A DNA stretch of 64,000 bases from NCBI RefSeq assembly GCF_009834545.1, contig NZ_CP019427.1, positions 1,323,001 to 1,387,000 of the forward strand. The letters are read 5' to 3'. Below, one piece after another: positions 28,397 through 37,760 of this stretch. The position numbers were made by a program, and so were the translations under genes. Source of the stretch: Pseudomonas sp. S04 (GTDB lineage Bacteria; Pseudomonadota; Gammaproteobacteria; Pseudomonadales; Pseudomonadaceae). The number at the start of each line of letters is the position of its first letter. Position 1 is the first letter of the stretch. The notes under the pieces are model-generated. The model was not told the DNA's origin and did no database searches. It saw nothing but the letters and a program-made list of their open reading frames with translations.

Positions 28397-29749
28397 ATGC
28401 AGAACTCGACCCAAGCGGCGAATGCCTGGCGCATTCTGTTCCTGCTGTTCCTGGCCAATCTGTTCAACTTCTTCGACCGCACCATTCCGGCCATCATCAT
28501 CGAGCCGATCCGCATGGAGTGGCACCTGAGCGACTTTCAGCTGGGGATCATCGGGACTGCATTCACCATCGTCTATGCGATTGCCGGGCTGCCACTGGGG
28601 CGGATGGCCGACACCGGTTCGCGCAGCAAGCTGATGGGCTGGGGGCTGGCGGTGTGGAGCGGGCTGACGGCGGTCAATGGGCTGGTGGGCAGTTTCTGGA
28701 GTTTCCTGATCGTGCGCATGGGCGTGGGCATCGGTGAGGCCAGTTACGCTCCGGCCGCCAACTCGCTGATCGGCGACCTGTTTCCTGCCCATCGCCGGGC
28801 GCGGGCGATGGGCATTTTCATGCTCGGACTGCCCCTGGGCTTGTTGCTGGCGTTCTTCACCATCGGTGCCATGGTCAAGGCCTTCGATAGCTGGCGTGCA
28901 CCCTTTTTCATCGCGGCAGTGCCGGGGTTGATCCTGGCGGTCTTCATGTTCTTCATCAAAGAGCCCAAGCGCGGTGCGGCGGAAACCGTGCAGATATCCC
29001 AGGAACGGGTCGACCGGCCGATTCGTCGGGTCCTGGCGATTCCGACCTTTCTCTGGCTGGTGATGGCCGGCCTGTGCTTCAACTTCGCCACCTATGCCTG
29101 CAACTCGTTCCTGGTGCCGATGCTGCAGCGTTATTTCCTGCTGCCGCTGCAGGATGCAGCCGTGGCCACCGGGGTGATTGTCGGGGTTACCGGGTTGTTT
29201 GGCTTGACGCTGGGCGGCTGGGTGGCCGACAAGATTCATCAGCGGGTGGCCAGTGGTCGGCTGTTGTTCGCGGGCTTCAGCCTGATTATCTCGACCCTGT
29301 GCACGGCGTGGGCGCTGCATGCCGGGCGAATTGAAATCGGGGTGTTCGTGGCGGTGTTCAGCTTGGGCTGGTTGTTTGCCTACAACTTCTATACCTGCGT
29401 ATACACGGCGATCCAGGACGTGGTTGAACCGCGCTTGCGGGCGACGGCCATGGCGCTGTTCTTCGCCGGGTTGTATCTGTTGGGGGGCGGTCTGGGGCCC
29501 GTGGTGGTCGGCGGGCTGTCCGATCACTTCGCCCATACGGCGATGCAAGCGGCGGGTGCCGAGCAGATGACCGAAGCCTTCAAGGCCGTCGGCCTGCACG
29601 ATGCGATGTACCTGATTCCGGTCGCGCTGTTGCTCACCATGGTCTTCCTGTTCCTGGCAGCGCGCTGTTTTGTCCGCGATGCCAAGCGCATGAAGGAGGG
29701 GATGGGGACGGTGGTTGAGCCTGGAGTTGGTGCGGTGTCTGCGGGTTAA
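28397..29749 (+). CDS. spinster-like MFS transporter
   Basis: The product is 450 aa with twelve predicted helices. The N-terminal NLFNFFDRTIPAIIIEPI (about 19-36), loop 2-3 GRMADTGSRSKLMG and RMGVGIGEASYAPAANSLI (about 110-128) are typical of the spinster-like branch of the major facilitator superfamily, whose members move lipids, sugars or aromatic acids. The substrate is not predictable here. It stands alone between divergent and convergent neighbours, with a terminator behind it. Confidence 0.85.
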   Translation: MQNSTQAANAWRILFLLFLANLFNFFDRTIPAIIIEPIRMEWHLSDFQLGIIGTAFTIVYAIAGLPLGRMADTGSRSKLMGWGLAVWSGLTAVNGLVGSFWSFLIVRMGVGIGEASYAPAANSLIGDLFPAHRRARAMGIFMLGLPLGLLLAFFTIGAMVKAFDSWRAPFFIAAVPGLILAVFMFFIKEPKRGAAETVQISQERVDRPIRRVLAIPTFLWLVMAGLCFNFATYACNSFLVPMLQRYFLLPLQDAAVATGVIVGVTGLFGLTLGGWVADKIHQRVASGRLLFAGFSLIISTLCTAWALHAGRIEIGVFVAVFSLGWLFAYNFYTCVYTAIQDVVEPRLRATAMALFFAGLYLLGGGLGPVVVGGLSDHFAHTAMQAAGAEQMTEAFKAVGLHDAMYLIPVALLLTMVFLFLAARCFVRDAKRMKEGMGTVVEPGVGAVSAG

Positions 29750-29783
29750 GCACCACAGCCTTCGGCAGATCCCACAGAAAAGC

Positions 29784-29813
29784 AAAAGGCCCGCATCGCT
29801 GCGGGCCTTTTTT
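29784..29813. terminator. bidirectional rho-independent terminator
   Basis: AAAAGGCCCGC and GCGGGCCTTTT form an 11-bp stem around ATCGCT, with a T6 run. It sits between the converging MFS and rapA genes. Confidence 0.92.
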
Positions 29814-29834
29814 ATCGCGGTGCAAGGCGGGGGC

Positions 29835-32681
29835 TTAACCCGCCACCAGCACCCGGATCGCCTCCAGGCGCAGCGCCGCTTTGTCGAGCATGGCCAGGCC
29901 TTGTTCGCGCTGGTGGCGCAGGGCAACCAGCTCGCTGTCACGCACCGTCGGGTTGACGGCTTGCAAGGCGGTCAGGCGCGCCAGTTCTTCATCGGTGTCG
30001 GCTGCCAGGCGGCGTTGTGCTTCGGCTACCCGTTCAGCGTGGCGCGGGGTGATCTTCTCTTCGCCGGCGTTGATGCGCGGTGTCAGTTGATCACGCTGGG
30101 CCTGGATGAACTTGTTGGCGCTGGCGCGGGGCACGCTTTCGAGCTGGTCGTTGAGGGTCTCGAACGACACCCGGCTCGACAGGTCGTTGCCATTGGTGTC
30201 CAGCAGGCAGCGCAGGGCTGCCGGCGGCAGGTAACGGCCCAGTTGCAGCGAGCGTGGGGCGACCACTTCGCTGACGTAGAGCAGTTCCAGCAACACGGTG
30301 CCGGGCTTGAGAGCCTTGTTCTTGATCAGCGCGACCGCGGTGTTGCCCATCGAGCCGGACAGCACCAGGTCCATGCCACCCTGAACCATCGGGTGCTCCC
30401 AGGTGATGAATTGCATGTCTTCGCGAGACAGCGCCTGGTTGCGGTCGTAGGTGATGGTCACGCCTTCGTCGTCGCCCAGCGGGAAGCTGGCGTCGAGCAT
30501 TTTTTCACTCGGCTTGAGGATCAGGGCGTTTTCCGAGTGGTCTTCGCTGTCGATGCCGAAGGCGTCGAACAGGGTTTCCATATAGATCGGCAGGGCGAAC
30601 TGATCGTCCTGTTCAAGGATCGCTTCGACCAGGGCATCGCCTTCGCCAGCACCGCCGGAGTTGAGTTCCAGCAGGCGGTCACGGCCGCTGTGCAGCTCGG
30701 CTTCCAGGGCTTCGCGAGTCCCGCGGGCCTCATCGATCAGCGCTTGCCACTCGCCGTCGTCGGCTTCTTCCAGCAGCGGCAGCAGGCGTGGGCCGAACTG
30801 GTGCTGCAGGGCGTTGCCGGTCGGGCAGGTGTTGAGGAATGCGTTCAGTGCTTCGTGGTACCACTGGAACAGGCGCTCTTGCGGGCTGGTTTCCAGGTAC
30901 GGCACGTGCAACTCGATGACATGCTTCTGGCCGATCCGGTCCAGACGACCGATCCGCTGTTCCAGCAGGTCCGGGTGCGCTGGCAGGTCGAACAGCACCA
31001 GGTGATGGGAGAACTGGAAGTTGCGACCTTCACTGCCGATTTCCGAGCAGATCAGTACCTGGGCACCGAATTCTTCATCGGCAAAGTAGGCCGCTGCACG
31101 GTCACGCTCGAGAATGTTCATGCCTTCATGGAACACCGTGGCCGGGATGCCGGAGCGCACGCGCAGGGCGTCTTCCAGGTCCATCGCGGTTTCGGCGTGG
31201 GCACAGATCACCAGGACCTTGGTGCGCTTGAGCATCTTCAACTGGTCGATCAGCCACTCCACGCGTGGGTCGAACTTCCACCAGCGTTGTTCTTCGTCGG
31301 CATCCGGTTGGGCCTGGAAGCTGACTTCCGGGTACAGCTCGGCGTGATCGCCCAACGGCAGCTCGAGGTACTCGTCCGGGCACGGCAGCGGGTACGGGTG
31401 CAGCTTGCGCTCAGGGAAACCTTGCACTGCGGCGCGGGTGTTGCGAAACAGCACGCGGCCAGTGCCGTGGCGATCCAGCAATTCGCGGACCAGGCGGGCG
31501 CTGGCTTCGATGTCGCCATCGTTGACCGCGGTCAGCAGGGCTTCGCCCTCGTCGCCGAGGAAACCCTGGATGGTCTTGTGGGCGGCCGGGGACAAGCGGC
31601 CCTGGTCCATCAGTTCCTGAACGGCTTCGGCCACCGGGCGATAGTTCTCGCTCTCGGCGCGGAAGGCCTTGAGGTCATGGAAACGGTTCGGATCAAGCAG
31701 GCGCAGACGGGCGAAGTGGCTGTCCTGGCCCAGTTGTTCCGGGGTGGCAGTCAGCAGCAGGACGCCAGGGATGGTCTCGGCGAGTTGTTCGACCAGCGAG
31801 TACTCGGGGCTGACCTGGTCTTCGTGCCACACCAGGTGGTGAGCTTCGTCGACCACCAGCAGGTCCCAGCCCGCAGCGAACAATGCATCCTGGGCTTTCT
31901 CGTCGTCGACCAGCCACTCCAGGGCTACCAGCGCGAGCTGGGTGTCTTCGAACGGGTTGCTGGCATCGCTTTCGATAAAACGTTCTTCGTCGAACAGCGC
32001 GACCTGCAGGTTGAAGCGCCGGCGCATTTCCACCAGCCATTGGTGCTGGAGGTTTTCCGGCACCAGGATCAGCACGCGGTTGGCGCGACCGGAGAGCAGT
32101 TGGCGATGGATCACCAGGCCGGCTTCGATGGTTTTACCCAGGCCCACTTCGTCCGCCAGCAGAACCCGCGGCGCAATACGGTCGGCCACTTCACGGGCAA
32201 TGTGCAACTGGTGCGCGATAGGTTGTGCGCGCACGCCACCCAGGCCCCAGAGCGACGACTGCAACTGGCGGCTGGTGTGTTCCAGGGTGTGGTAACGCAG
32301 GGAGAACCAGGCCAGTGGGTCGATCTGCCCGGCGAACAGACGGTCGCTGGCCAGGCGGAACTGGATGAAGTTCGACAGTTGGGTTTCGGGCAGGGTGACC
32401 GGCTCGTTCTCTGCGTTGAGCCCGTGATAGACCAGCAGGCCGTCGACGTCGTCGACTTCGCGCACGGTCATTTTCCAGCCTTCGAAGTGCGTAATGGTGT
32501 CGCCCGGCGAAAACCTCACGCGGGTCAGGGGCGCATTCCGTAGCGCATACTGGCGGGTGTCGCCAGTGGCCGGGTAGAGCACGGTCAGCAAGCGACCGTC
32601 CTGTGCCAGAACGGTGCCTAGACCTAGCTCTGCTTCGCTGTCACTAATCCAGCGTTGCCCCGGTTGATACTGCTGCGCCAT
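29835..32681 (-). CDS. rapA: RNA polymerase-associated ATPase RapA (HepA)
   Basis: The product is 948 aa, the family length. RapA is a Swi2/Snf2-type translocase that binds core RNA polymerase and recycles it after termination. The N-terminal Tudor-like domains (about 1-110) precede the ATPase core: [13 protein letters not shown] (about 175-187, Walker A) and [12 protein letters not shown] (motif II). Helicase motifs V and VI lie in [20 protein letters not shown] and [11 protein letters not shown] (near 560-600). A C-terminal polymerase-binding part follows. It stands alone. Confidence 0.97.
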   Translation of the reverse strand: MAQQYQPGQRWISDSEAELGLGTVLAQDGRLLTVLYPATGDTRQYALRNAPLTRVRFSPGDTITHFEGWKMTVREVDDVDGLLVYHGLNAENEPVTLPETQLSNFIQFRLASDRLFAGQIDPLAWFSLRYHTLEHTSRQLQSSLWGLGGVRAQPIAHQLHIAREVADRIAPRVLLADEVGLGKTIEAGLVIHRQLLSGRANRVLILVPENLQHQWLVEMRRRFNLQVALFDEERFIESDASNPFEDTQLALVALEWLVDDEKAQDALFAAGWDLLVVDEAHHLVWHEDQVSPEYSLVEQLAETIPGVLLLTATPEQLGQDSHFARLRLLDPNRFHDLKAFRAESENYRPVAEAVQELMDQGRLSPAAHKTIQGFLGDEGEALLTAVNDGDIEASARLVRELLDRHGTGRVLFRNTRAAVQGFPERKLHPYPLPCPDEYLELPLGDHAELYPEVSFQAQPDADEEQRWWKFDPRVEWLIDQLKMLKRTKVLVICAHAETAMDLEDALRVRSGIPATVFHEGMNILERDRAAAYFADEEFGAQVLICSEIGSEGRNFQFSHHLVLFDLPAHPDLLEQRIGRLDRIGQKHVIELHVPYLETSPQERLFQWYHEALNAFLNTCPTGNALQHQFGPRLLPLLEEADDGEWQALIDEARGTREALEAELHSGRDRLLELNSGGAGEGDALVEAILEQDDQFALPIYMETLFDAFGIDSEDHSENALILKPSEKMLDASFPLGDDEGVTITYDRNQALSREDMQFITWEHPMVQGGMDLVLSGSMGNTAVALIKNKALKPGTVLLELLYVSEVVAPRSLQLGRYLPPAALRCLLDTNGNDLSSRVSFETLNDQLESVPRASANKFIQAQRDQLTPRINAGEEKITPRHAERVAEAQRRLAADTDEELARLTALQAVNPTVRDSELVALRHQREQGLAMLDKAALRLEAIRVLVAG

Positions 32682-32887
32682 GCTGCCTGACTCCCGCCTT
32701 GAAAAAGCCGACTATCTTAACGGATCGCTGCCTTCAGAGCCAAAGGACTCTCATAAAAACTACTAGTCTTACGGTAGCGCATCGAGCCGATTGGTGATTG
32801 GGAGTGTCAACTGGCTCACAAGTTTGCGACCGATGGCTCAAGTCGCTGGTCAAACAGCCGACAGCCTGCCGACAGGAGACCCTCACC

Positions 32888-33229
32888 ATGCTGCCACCCA
32901 TGCTTCCCTTGAGCGCCGTGCCGATTACCTCCCAGCAGGATCCGGTACGGCCACGCCCGGACATCATGCCGGTGGCACCGGTGCAGCCCAGCTCCAGCGA
33001 GAGCACGATCGACCTGCAACAGCGCGATCCCGAGGAAGCGGCAATGGGGTTGCGTGAACAGCAGCGACGTCAGTTGGCCCGTGATAAACGCCGCCGTGAA
33101 ACTGGCGACGATCCGCAGGTACCCCTGGCGGTGCCGGGCGACGAGTTGAATGCCGATAACACTGTGCCAGTGGTGGCGGTGATGGACGATCAGCCGCGCC
33201 AGGGGTTGTGGGTCGATATAGAGGTGTGA
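32888..33229 (+). CDS. proline-rich hydrophilic protein of unknown function
   Basis: The product is 113 aa with no signal peptide or membrane helix. The first 45 residues are Pro-rich. The middle is highly charged (EEAAMGLREQQRRQLARDKR) and probably helical. The C-terminal part is acidic. CAGGAGACC lies 6 bases before the ATG, a good ribosome site. I know no named family, though I believe similar proteins occur in pseudomonads. Confidence 0.7.
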   Translation: MLPPMLPLSAVPITSQQDPVRPRPDIMPVAPVQPSSSESTIDLQQRDPEEAAMGLREQQRRQLARDKRRRETGDDPQVPLAVPGDELNADNTVPVVAVMDDQPRQGLWVDIEV

Positions 33230-33369
33230 ACTGCGAAGAGCTTTTGTTGCGTTGCCAGGTGGCTGGTCTTCGTTGGCCAGAGGCCGCATTATTGCTCAAC
33301 CTTGAGCGGGCAGGGTGACGTGGGTCGCTGTGCCGCGCCTGTATTGAACTGGAAGACGTAAGCCACGCC

Positions 33370-33531
33370 ATGAGCCAAGACGACAAGCTGATCGATCTCA
33401 ACACCGAGCGCGCCAAGCGTGTGCATGATCTCAATGAGAAGCGCCTGAACGAAGTGCGCCAGGCATTCGAGCAGGCCATGCCGCTGGGCAAAGCGAAGAA
33501 AAAGCCGAAGAGCAAACCGAAAAAGCGTTGA
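33370..33531 (+). CDS. small basic protein, 53 aa
   Basis: The 53-residue frame begins MSQDDKLIDLNTERAKRVHD, continues with a helical charged middle, and ends in the Lys/Pro-rich tail KAKKKPKSKPKKR. The alternation of acidic helix and basic tail, the clean start and stop, and the genome-like codon use support a real gene. The ribosome site is weak. It could be a nucleic-acid-binding peptide, but there is no evidence beyond charge. Confidence 0.6.
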   Translation: MSQDDKLIDLNTERAKRVHDLNEKRLNEVRQAFEQAMPLGKAKKKPKSKPKKR

Positions 33532-33676
33532 CCCCACCCTGCATCTGTTGATGCAGGTCAGTTATTTCCCCGCCTTTACGCCCTGTCTTGGGCGACATTG
33601 ATCCCGGTCAATTTTCTCCTGTGCCTGATTGGTTAACTTAGACCCATCGCAACGAGGCAAGCACAGGAGGCTGGTC

Positions 33677-33793
33677 ATGTTTTTCGACAATGTGGTGATC
33701 GCCGGAGTGCTGACCGTCAGCCTCATGGTTCTGTTTTTCGTTGGGTTTGGATTTTTTATCTGGAAAGACTCGCATAAGCGCAAGAAGCCTTAG
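33677..33793 (+). CDS. ccoM: CcoM-like small subunit of cbb3-type cytochrome c oxidase
   Basis: The product is 38 aa: MFFDNVVIAGVLTVS, one membrane helix (about 6-28), then FFIWKDSHKRKKP. This closely resembles what I recall of CcoM, the single-helix subunit found in the Pseudomonas stutzeri cbb3 oxidase structure, which supports assembly and stability of the complex. AGGAGG lies 7 bases before the ATG. As in other pseudomonads, it stands apart from the ccoNOQP genes. The match is from memory and not from a search. A terminator follows. Confidence 0.75.
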   Translation: MFFDNVVIAGVLTVSLMVLFFVGFGFFIWKDSHKRKKP

Positions 33794-33827
33794 GTCTTTC
33801 TGGGAGCACGAGCACGCAAGGCATTTT

Positions 33828-33853
33828 GGGCAACTTCGGTTGCCCTTTTTTTT
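33828..33853 (+). terminator. rho-independent terminator after ccoM
   Basis: GGGCAAC and GTTGCCC pair around TTCG, followed by eight T. Confidence 0.92.
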
Positions 33854-33921
33854 GGTTTGGATTTTTTGGGCATATCCGTTGCTGCGTTAGCGGCTGCTTA
33901 GGGTTTGGTGTTTTTTCCAAT

Positions 33922-33957
33922 AAAAAAGGCGCGACCTCCAGGAGGGCGCGCCTTTTT
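33922..33957. terminator. terminator at the 3' end of the phosphate transporter gene
   Basis: AAAAAGGCGCG and CGCGCCTTTTT form an 11-bp stem around ACCTCCAGGAGGG. A- and T-runs on both sides make it usable from both strands; it follows pitA on the minus strand. Confidence 0.9.
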
Positions 33958-33972
33958 ATGTGCAGCTTTGAA

Positions 33973-35448
33973 TCAGCTACCCAGGGCCTTCGAGGCCAGC
34001 CAGAACAGGCCGGCGGACAGGGCCACCGTGGCTGGCAGGGTCAGGACCCAGGCCAGCAGGATGGTTTTCACGGTTCCGCCTTGCAGGCCGCTTTTGTTGG
34101 CGACCATGGTGCCGGCGACACCCGAGGACAGGACGTGGGTGGTCGATACCGGCAGGCTGAAGATGTTGGCCATGCCGATCATGCACGCGGCGGTGATCTG
34201 GGCCGACATGCCTTGTGCGTAGGTCATGCCTTGTTTACCGATCTTCTCGCCGATGGTCAGTACCACGCGTTTCCAGCCGACCATGGTGCCCAGGCCGAGT
34301 GCCAGGGCGACTGCCAGAATCACCCAGAATGGCGCGTATTCAGTGGTGGCGGTCAGGTCTTTGCGCAGCTTGTCTAGGTCGGCCTTTTCACGGGCGTCGA
34401 GGCCAGGCAGCTTGCCGACTTTCTTCGCAGTGTCGTCCAGGCAGAGCAGGTAGCGACGTACTTCGATGCGGCTTTCGTGCGGCAGCGAGTGGTAGTCGGC
34501 TACACCCTTGAGGGTGCCCAGCAGCGCGCTGATGGTCGGTTCGGTCTGTTGCGGATTGCAACGGAATTTCTCCGGCAGGTCTTCCTTCACGCTTTTGCCC
34601 AGGGCCAGGAACTCGCCCAGGGTGGCCTCGTTACGCTGATAGAACTGGCTCAGGTGCAAGGTCGCATCGCGAGTCCGCTCGATCTGGTAGGTGGTGCTGT
34701 TCAAGTCGAGAACGAACTGCGCCGGGACGATACCGATCAACACCAGCATGATCAGGCCGATGCCTTTCTGGCCATCGTTGGAGCCGTGCACGAAGCTCAC
34801 CGCCATCGCCGAGATCACCAGGACCAGGCGGTTCCAGAACGGCGGGTGTTTCTTGTCGTCGATCTTGCGGCGCTGGTCCGGGGTCTTGTGCATCTTGGAC
34901 AGCGGGCGCCACCATTTGAGGCCCAGCAGTACCAGGGCAGCCACCGCGAAGCCGGCCATTGGCGAGAGCACCAGCGAGGCGCCGATGTCGATAGCCTTCT
35001 GCCAGTTAACCCCGTCAACCAGTGGAATATCGTTGATCAGGGCGTTCGCCAGGCCGACACCGAGGATCGAACCGATCAGGGTATGGGAGCTGGAGGCCGG
35101 AATACCGAAGTACCAGGTGCCCAGGTTCCAGGTGATGGCCGCCGCGAGGAGCGAGAACACCATTGCCAGCCCGTGGCCGGTGTTCACATTGATCAACAGT
35201 TCTACCGGCAGCAAATGGACAATGGCATATGCCACGCCCACGCCGCCCAGCAACACGCCAAGGAAGTTGAATACACCGGAGAAGAACACCGCCAGGTGGG
35301 GCGGCATGGCCTTGGTGTAGATAACAGTGGCTACCGCGTTAGCGGTGTCATGAAAGCCGTTGATGAACTCGAAGGCGAGGACAAAGGCCAGGGCGAGCAA
35401 GAGGCTCACAAGCACCCAAGCATCCAGTCCGCTGAATAAATCGATCAT
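33973..35448 (-). CDS. pitA: inorganic phosphate transporter, PiT family
   Basis: The product is 491 aa. PiT proteins import metal-phosphate with protons through the inner membrane. The two inverted signature motifs are FEFINGFHDTANAVATVIY (about 26-44) and VHGSNDGQKGIGLIML (about 220-235). A large hydrophilic loop of about 150 residues (245-390) separates the two halves, as in E. coli PitA. A regulator phoU-like gene is not adjacent. The gene stands alone. Confidence 0.93.
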   Translation of the reverse strand: MIDLFSGLDAWVLVSLLLALAFVLAFEFINGFHDTANAVATVIYTKAMPPHLAVFFSGVFNFLGVLLGGVGVAYAIVHLLPVELLINVNTGHGLAMVFSLLAAAITWNLGTWYFGIPASSSHTLIGSILGVGLANALINDIPLVDGVNWQKAIDIGASLVLSPMAGFAVAALVLLGLKWWRPLSKMHKTPDQRRKIDDKKHPPFWNRLVLVISAMAVSFVHGSNDGQKGIGLIMLVLIGIVPAQFVLDLNSTTYQIERTRDATLHLSQFYQRNEATLGEFLALGKSVKEDLPEKFRCNPQQTEPTISALLGTLKGVADYHSLPHESRIEVRRYLLCLDDTAKKVGKLPGLDAREKADLDKLRKDLTATTEYAPFWVILAVALALGLGTMVGWKRVVLTIGEKIGKQGMTYAQGMSAQITAACMIGMANIFSLPVSTTHVLSSGVAGTMVANKSGLQGGTVKTILLAWVLTLPATVALSAGLFWLASKALGS

Positions 35449-35815
35449 GAAGGTTTTCTGACCCGGTCATAAGGGGGCGCGATTATGCCAGAAAAGATGG
35501 TTAATCGATGCATCAGATGCCGATCGGAAACATGTTTCATTCATTTAGTTTGTAACAAGACCCTAAGCCCCAGTCGCAGCGTAGGGTTTTTAACCCCTTG
35601 ATTTTATTGGGTGCTTCGCCAGAAATCAGGTTTCCGTCGCCTCGGCCAATGGGGGATAACGCTGTATGAAATTTCTGAAATGAGGGGTCAGCTTTTAAGC
35701 CGTTCGCCTCAATTGGCGGGCAATGGCGGCCCGCGCCTGTCTTCAGCAGGCGCGGTGACGGAGCAACCTGCCCAGCGGCTGAGGGCAAGTTTTGAGCAAC
35801 ACTCAAGCGTTGGCG
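35449..35815. other. intergenic region upstream of pitA
   Basis: This is a 367-base gap. ACCCTA (35560-35565) and TAGGGT (35582-35587) can pair, followed by TTTTT on the plus strand. CCGCGCCTG and CAGGCGCGG pair at 35731-35755. There is no convincing coding frame. A small RNA is possible but not shown. Confidence 0.5.
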
Positions 35816-36016
35816 CTAGGGCTCTTCGGCCTTGAGGTCCTTTTCCATCTTTTGCAGTTCCTGGCTGAATGCCTGGTCCTGAACGCTGGCGCGCTTACGC
35901 CACGGTTTGCGTTCCGGTTCGGGCTGGGCGGCGTAGGTGGTGACTTCACCGCCGTACACATCCTTGTAACGTTGTTCCTGGCGCTCAAGTTCGGCGCGCA
36001 GTTCGTCTTTCGTCAC
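35816..36016 (-). CDS. small charged protein, 66 aa
   Basis: The product is 66 aa and starts at GTG with a TAGGT-type site upstream. It is hydrophilic: [20 protein letters not shown], a short Pro/Arg-rich middle with KPWRKRAS, then a second helix [17 protein letters not shown]. The two amphipathic helices suggest a coiled-coil or partner-binding peptide. I believe homologues occur in Pseudomonas but no function is known to me. Confidence 0.65.
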   Translation of the reverse strand: MTKDELRAELERQEQRYKDVYGGEVTTYAAQPEPERKPWRKRASVQDQAFSQELQKMEKDLKAEEP

Positions 36017-36719
36017 AGTGTTACCTAATCAAGTTGAAATAAACTCTGGTGAAACGCACTGCGCGGGGTCGGTTGATCGCAGGCGTCATCATGCAAGTAG
36101 CCACAGGCTGCTTGAATCACGAACGCACTGCACTGACAGCACCGTTGTTGCAGGCGGCCACAGCACCAGAGAAGAATCACTGATGTAGCATCAGTCTTCT
36201 TGTTTCCTGCAAGCGCATGGGCCGGGCATTCGAAATGCGCGTCTAGCGCTTGCCAGCAGGTAGCGGGGCCAAAGCCTTGCGCTGCCTGGGTGATGGGATC
36301 CGTTGTCGAGGAGAAACGGGGACATCACTGTGGCCATTATAGCGTTCAATCGAGCGCTGCCTATCGCCAATAAGTTAAATGTCCCCGGCCCCTGTAAAAA
36401 TGTTTTGTTACCTGGGTTGATTTTGAACCCATACAACAGACGTTTGTTTCCTGACGTCATTAATACAGCTGAAGTTGGTATGTGGGGGCACTCACTCGCT
36501 TATCCAAGGACAAGTATGAAAACCTGGTACGCACACATGCTCTAAAGTCGCCCCTCTTACTGGGTGCAGCCCGCAGTCGACAAGGCCCTTGGCTGAAAAC
36601 GGATGGATTGCGATTATCGGCTGGTGGTTCGATAATCGCCCAAAGTTGACTGCCCACGGCTTGTGCGCACGCTCGGGGGCAGCCTGTAATAGCTGACGAA
36701 CCCTGGGGACCGACCTGAA
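36017..36719. other. long intergenic region upstream of pcaR
   Basis: This 703-base gap has lower GC than its neighbours in the part 36320-36480. GGGGACAT (36318-36325) and ATGTCCCC (36379-36386) are inverted copies that could be the ends of a small decayed mobile repeat. A 9-codon frame with a good ribosome site lies at 36516-36545, and the PcaR operator at 36610-36641. No larger frame is convincing. Confidence 0.5.
36610..36641. promoter_or_regulatory. PcaR operator upstream of pcaR
   Basis: GCGATTATC (36610-36618) and GATAATCGC (36631-36639) are perfect inverted copies. The second lies in GTTCGATAATCGCCC (36627-36641), which fits the PcaR box GTTCGATAATCGCAC at 14 of 15 positions (box quoted from memory of P. 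putida work). It starts about 80-110 bases before pcaR, consistent with autorepression. Confidence 0.75.
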
Positions 36720-37562
36720 ATGAACGATCAATTGCGCAATTCCTTCACGTCAGCCGCGCCGCCGATTGTTGCTTCGCCCGCCAAGCGGATCCAGGCGTTT
36801 ACCGGGGACCCGGACTTCATGACGTCCCTGGCCCGAGGCCTGGCCGTGGTGCAAGCTTTTCAGGAGCGCAAGCGCCACCTGACCATTGCGCAGATCAGCC
36901 ACCGCACCGAAATTCCCCGCGCAGCGGTGCGTCGCTGCCTGCATACCCTGATCAAGCTTGGCTATGCCACCACCGACGGGCGAACCTATTCGCTGTTGCC
37001 CAAGGTGCTGACCCTGGGCCATGCCTACCTGTCTTCGACCCCCTTGGCGGTCTCGGCCCAGCCTTACCTGGACCGCATGAGCGAGCAATTGCACGAGGCC
37101 TGCAACATGGCCACGCTGGAAGGCAATGACATTCTGTACATCGCTCGCTCGGCGACGACCCAGCGCCTGATATCGGTAGACCTCTCGGTCGGCGGCCGCT
37201 TGCCGGCCTACTGCACGTCCATGGGGCGGATCCTGCTGGCGGCGCTGGATGACGCGTCATTGCGTGAATACCTCGATCACGCCGACCTGCAGGCCAAGAC
37301 CAGTCGCACCTTGCATACCCCCGAAGCATTGCTCGAGTGCCTGCAGGAAGTTCGCCAACAGGGCTGGTGCATTGTCGACCAGGAACTGGAGCAGGGCCTG
37401 CGCTCGATCGCCGTGCCGGTGTACGACGCCTCGGGCCAGGTGTTGGCGGCACTGAACGTCAGTACCCATGCCGGACGCGTCGGTCGCAACGAGCTGGAGC
37501 AGCGGTTTCTCCCGGGCCTGCTGAGTGCCAGCCGGGAACTGAGCGCCCAGCTGTTCGCCTGA
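36720..37562 (+). CDS. pcaR: IclR-family regulator of the beta-ketoadipate pathway, PcaR
   Basis: The product is 280 aa. The N-terminal helix-turn-helix covers about 35-95 (LTIAQISHRTEIPRAAVRRC). The IclR effector domain covers about 105-275. Adjacency to pcaIJF and PcaR-like boxes on both sides identify it as PcaR, which activates pca genes with beta-ketoadipate and represses itself. The ATG follows GGGGACCGACCTGAA, a weak site. Confidence 0.93.
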   Translation: MNDQLRNSFTSAAPPIVASPAKRIQAFTGDPDFMTSLARGLAVVQAFQERKRHLTIAQISHRTEIPRAAVRRCLHTLIKLGYATTDGRTYSLLPKVLTLGHAYLSSTPLAVSAQPYLDRMSEQLHEACNMATLEGNDILYIARSATTQRLISVDLSVGGRLPAYCTSMGRILLAALDDASLREYLDHADLQAKTSRTLHTPEALLECLQEVRQQGWCIVDQELEQGLRSIAVPVYDASGQVLAALNVSTHAGRVGRNELEQRFLPGLLSASRELSAQLFA

Positions 37563-37565
37563 ACT

Positions 37566-37580
37566 GTTCGATAAACCGAT
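37566..37580. promoter_or_regulatory. PcaR-like box upstream of pcaI, distal
   Basis: GTTCGATAAACCGAT starts four bases after the pcaR stop codon and shares GTTCGATAA with the PcaR box. It lies about 195 bases before pcaI and may be an auxiliary site. Confidence 0.5.
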
Positions 37581-37626
37581 ATCGAGGCCAGGTGTCCTGA
37601 GAGGATCGATAGGCTGATAACAATCT

Positions 37627-37659
37627 GTTCGATAAACGAACACTTAGTCGATTATCGGA
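37627..37659. promoter_or_regulatory. PcaR operator pair at the pcaI promoter
   Basis: GTTCGATAAACGAAC (37627-37641) is followed by GTCGATTATCGGA (37647-37659), an inverted copy of the PcaR box core. In P. putida PcaR binds such boxes at -35 and -10 of pcaI. The pair lies about 100 bases before the pcaI start. Confidence 0.7.
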
Positions 37660-37760
37660 TTGTTTGGGGTTTTTTAGCGGCTTACTCTTCAGTCAATCCG
37701 GCGCCGTACATCGCGCCTCGTCCTCCACGTCGGTTTACTCAAGCTCGGGAGTCCACCCCC

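Noticed and set aside
29715..32543. 942-codon open frame opposite rapA
   Set aside because: It mirrors rapA codon by codon and has no recognisable motif. Long antisense frames are common at this GC.
35537..35806. 89-codon minus-strand frame upstream of pitA
   Set aside because: It crosses two hairpins, has no ribosome site and looks random.
36191..36460. 89-codon minus-strand frame upstream of pcaR
   Set aside because: No ribosome site, no family features, and it covers the possible decayed repeat.
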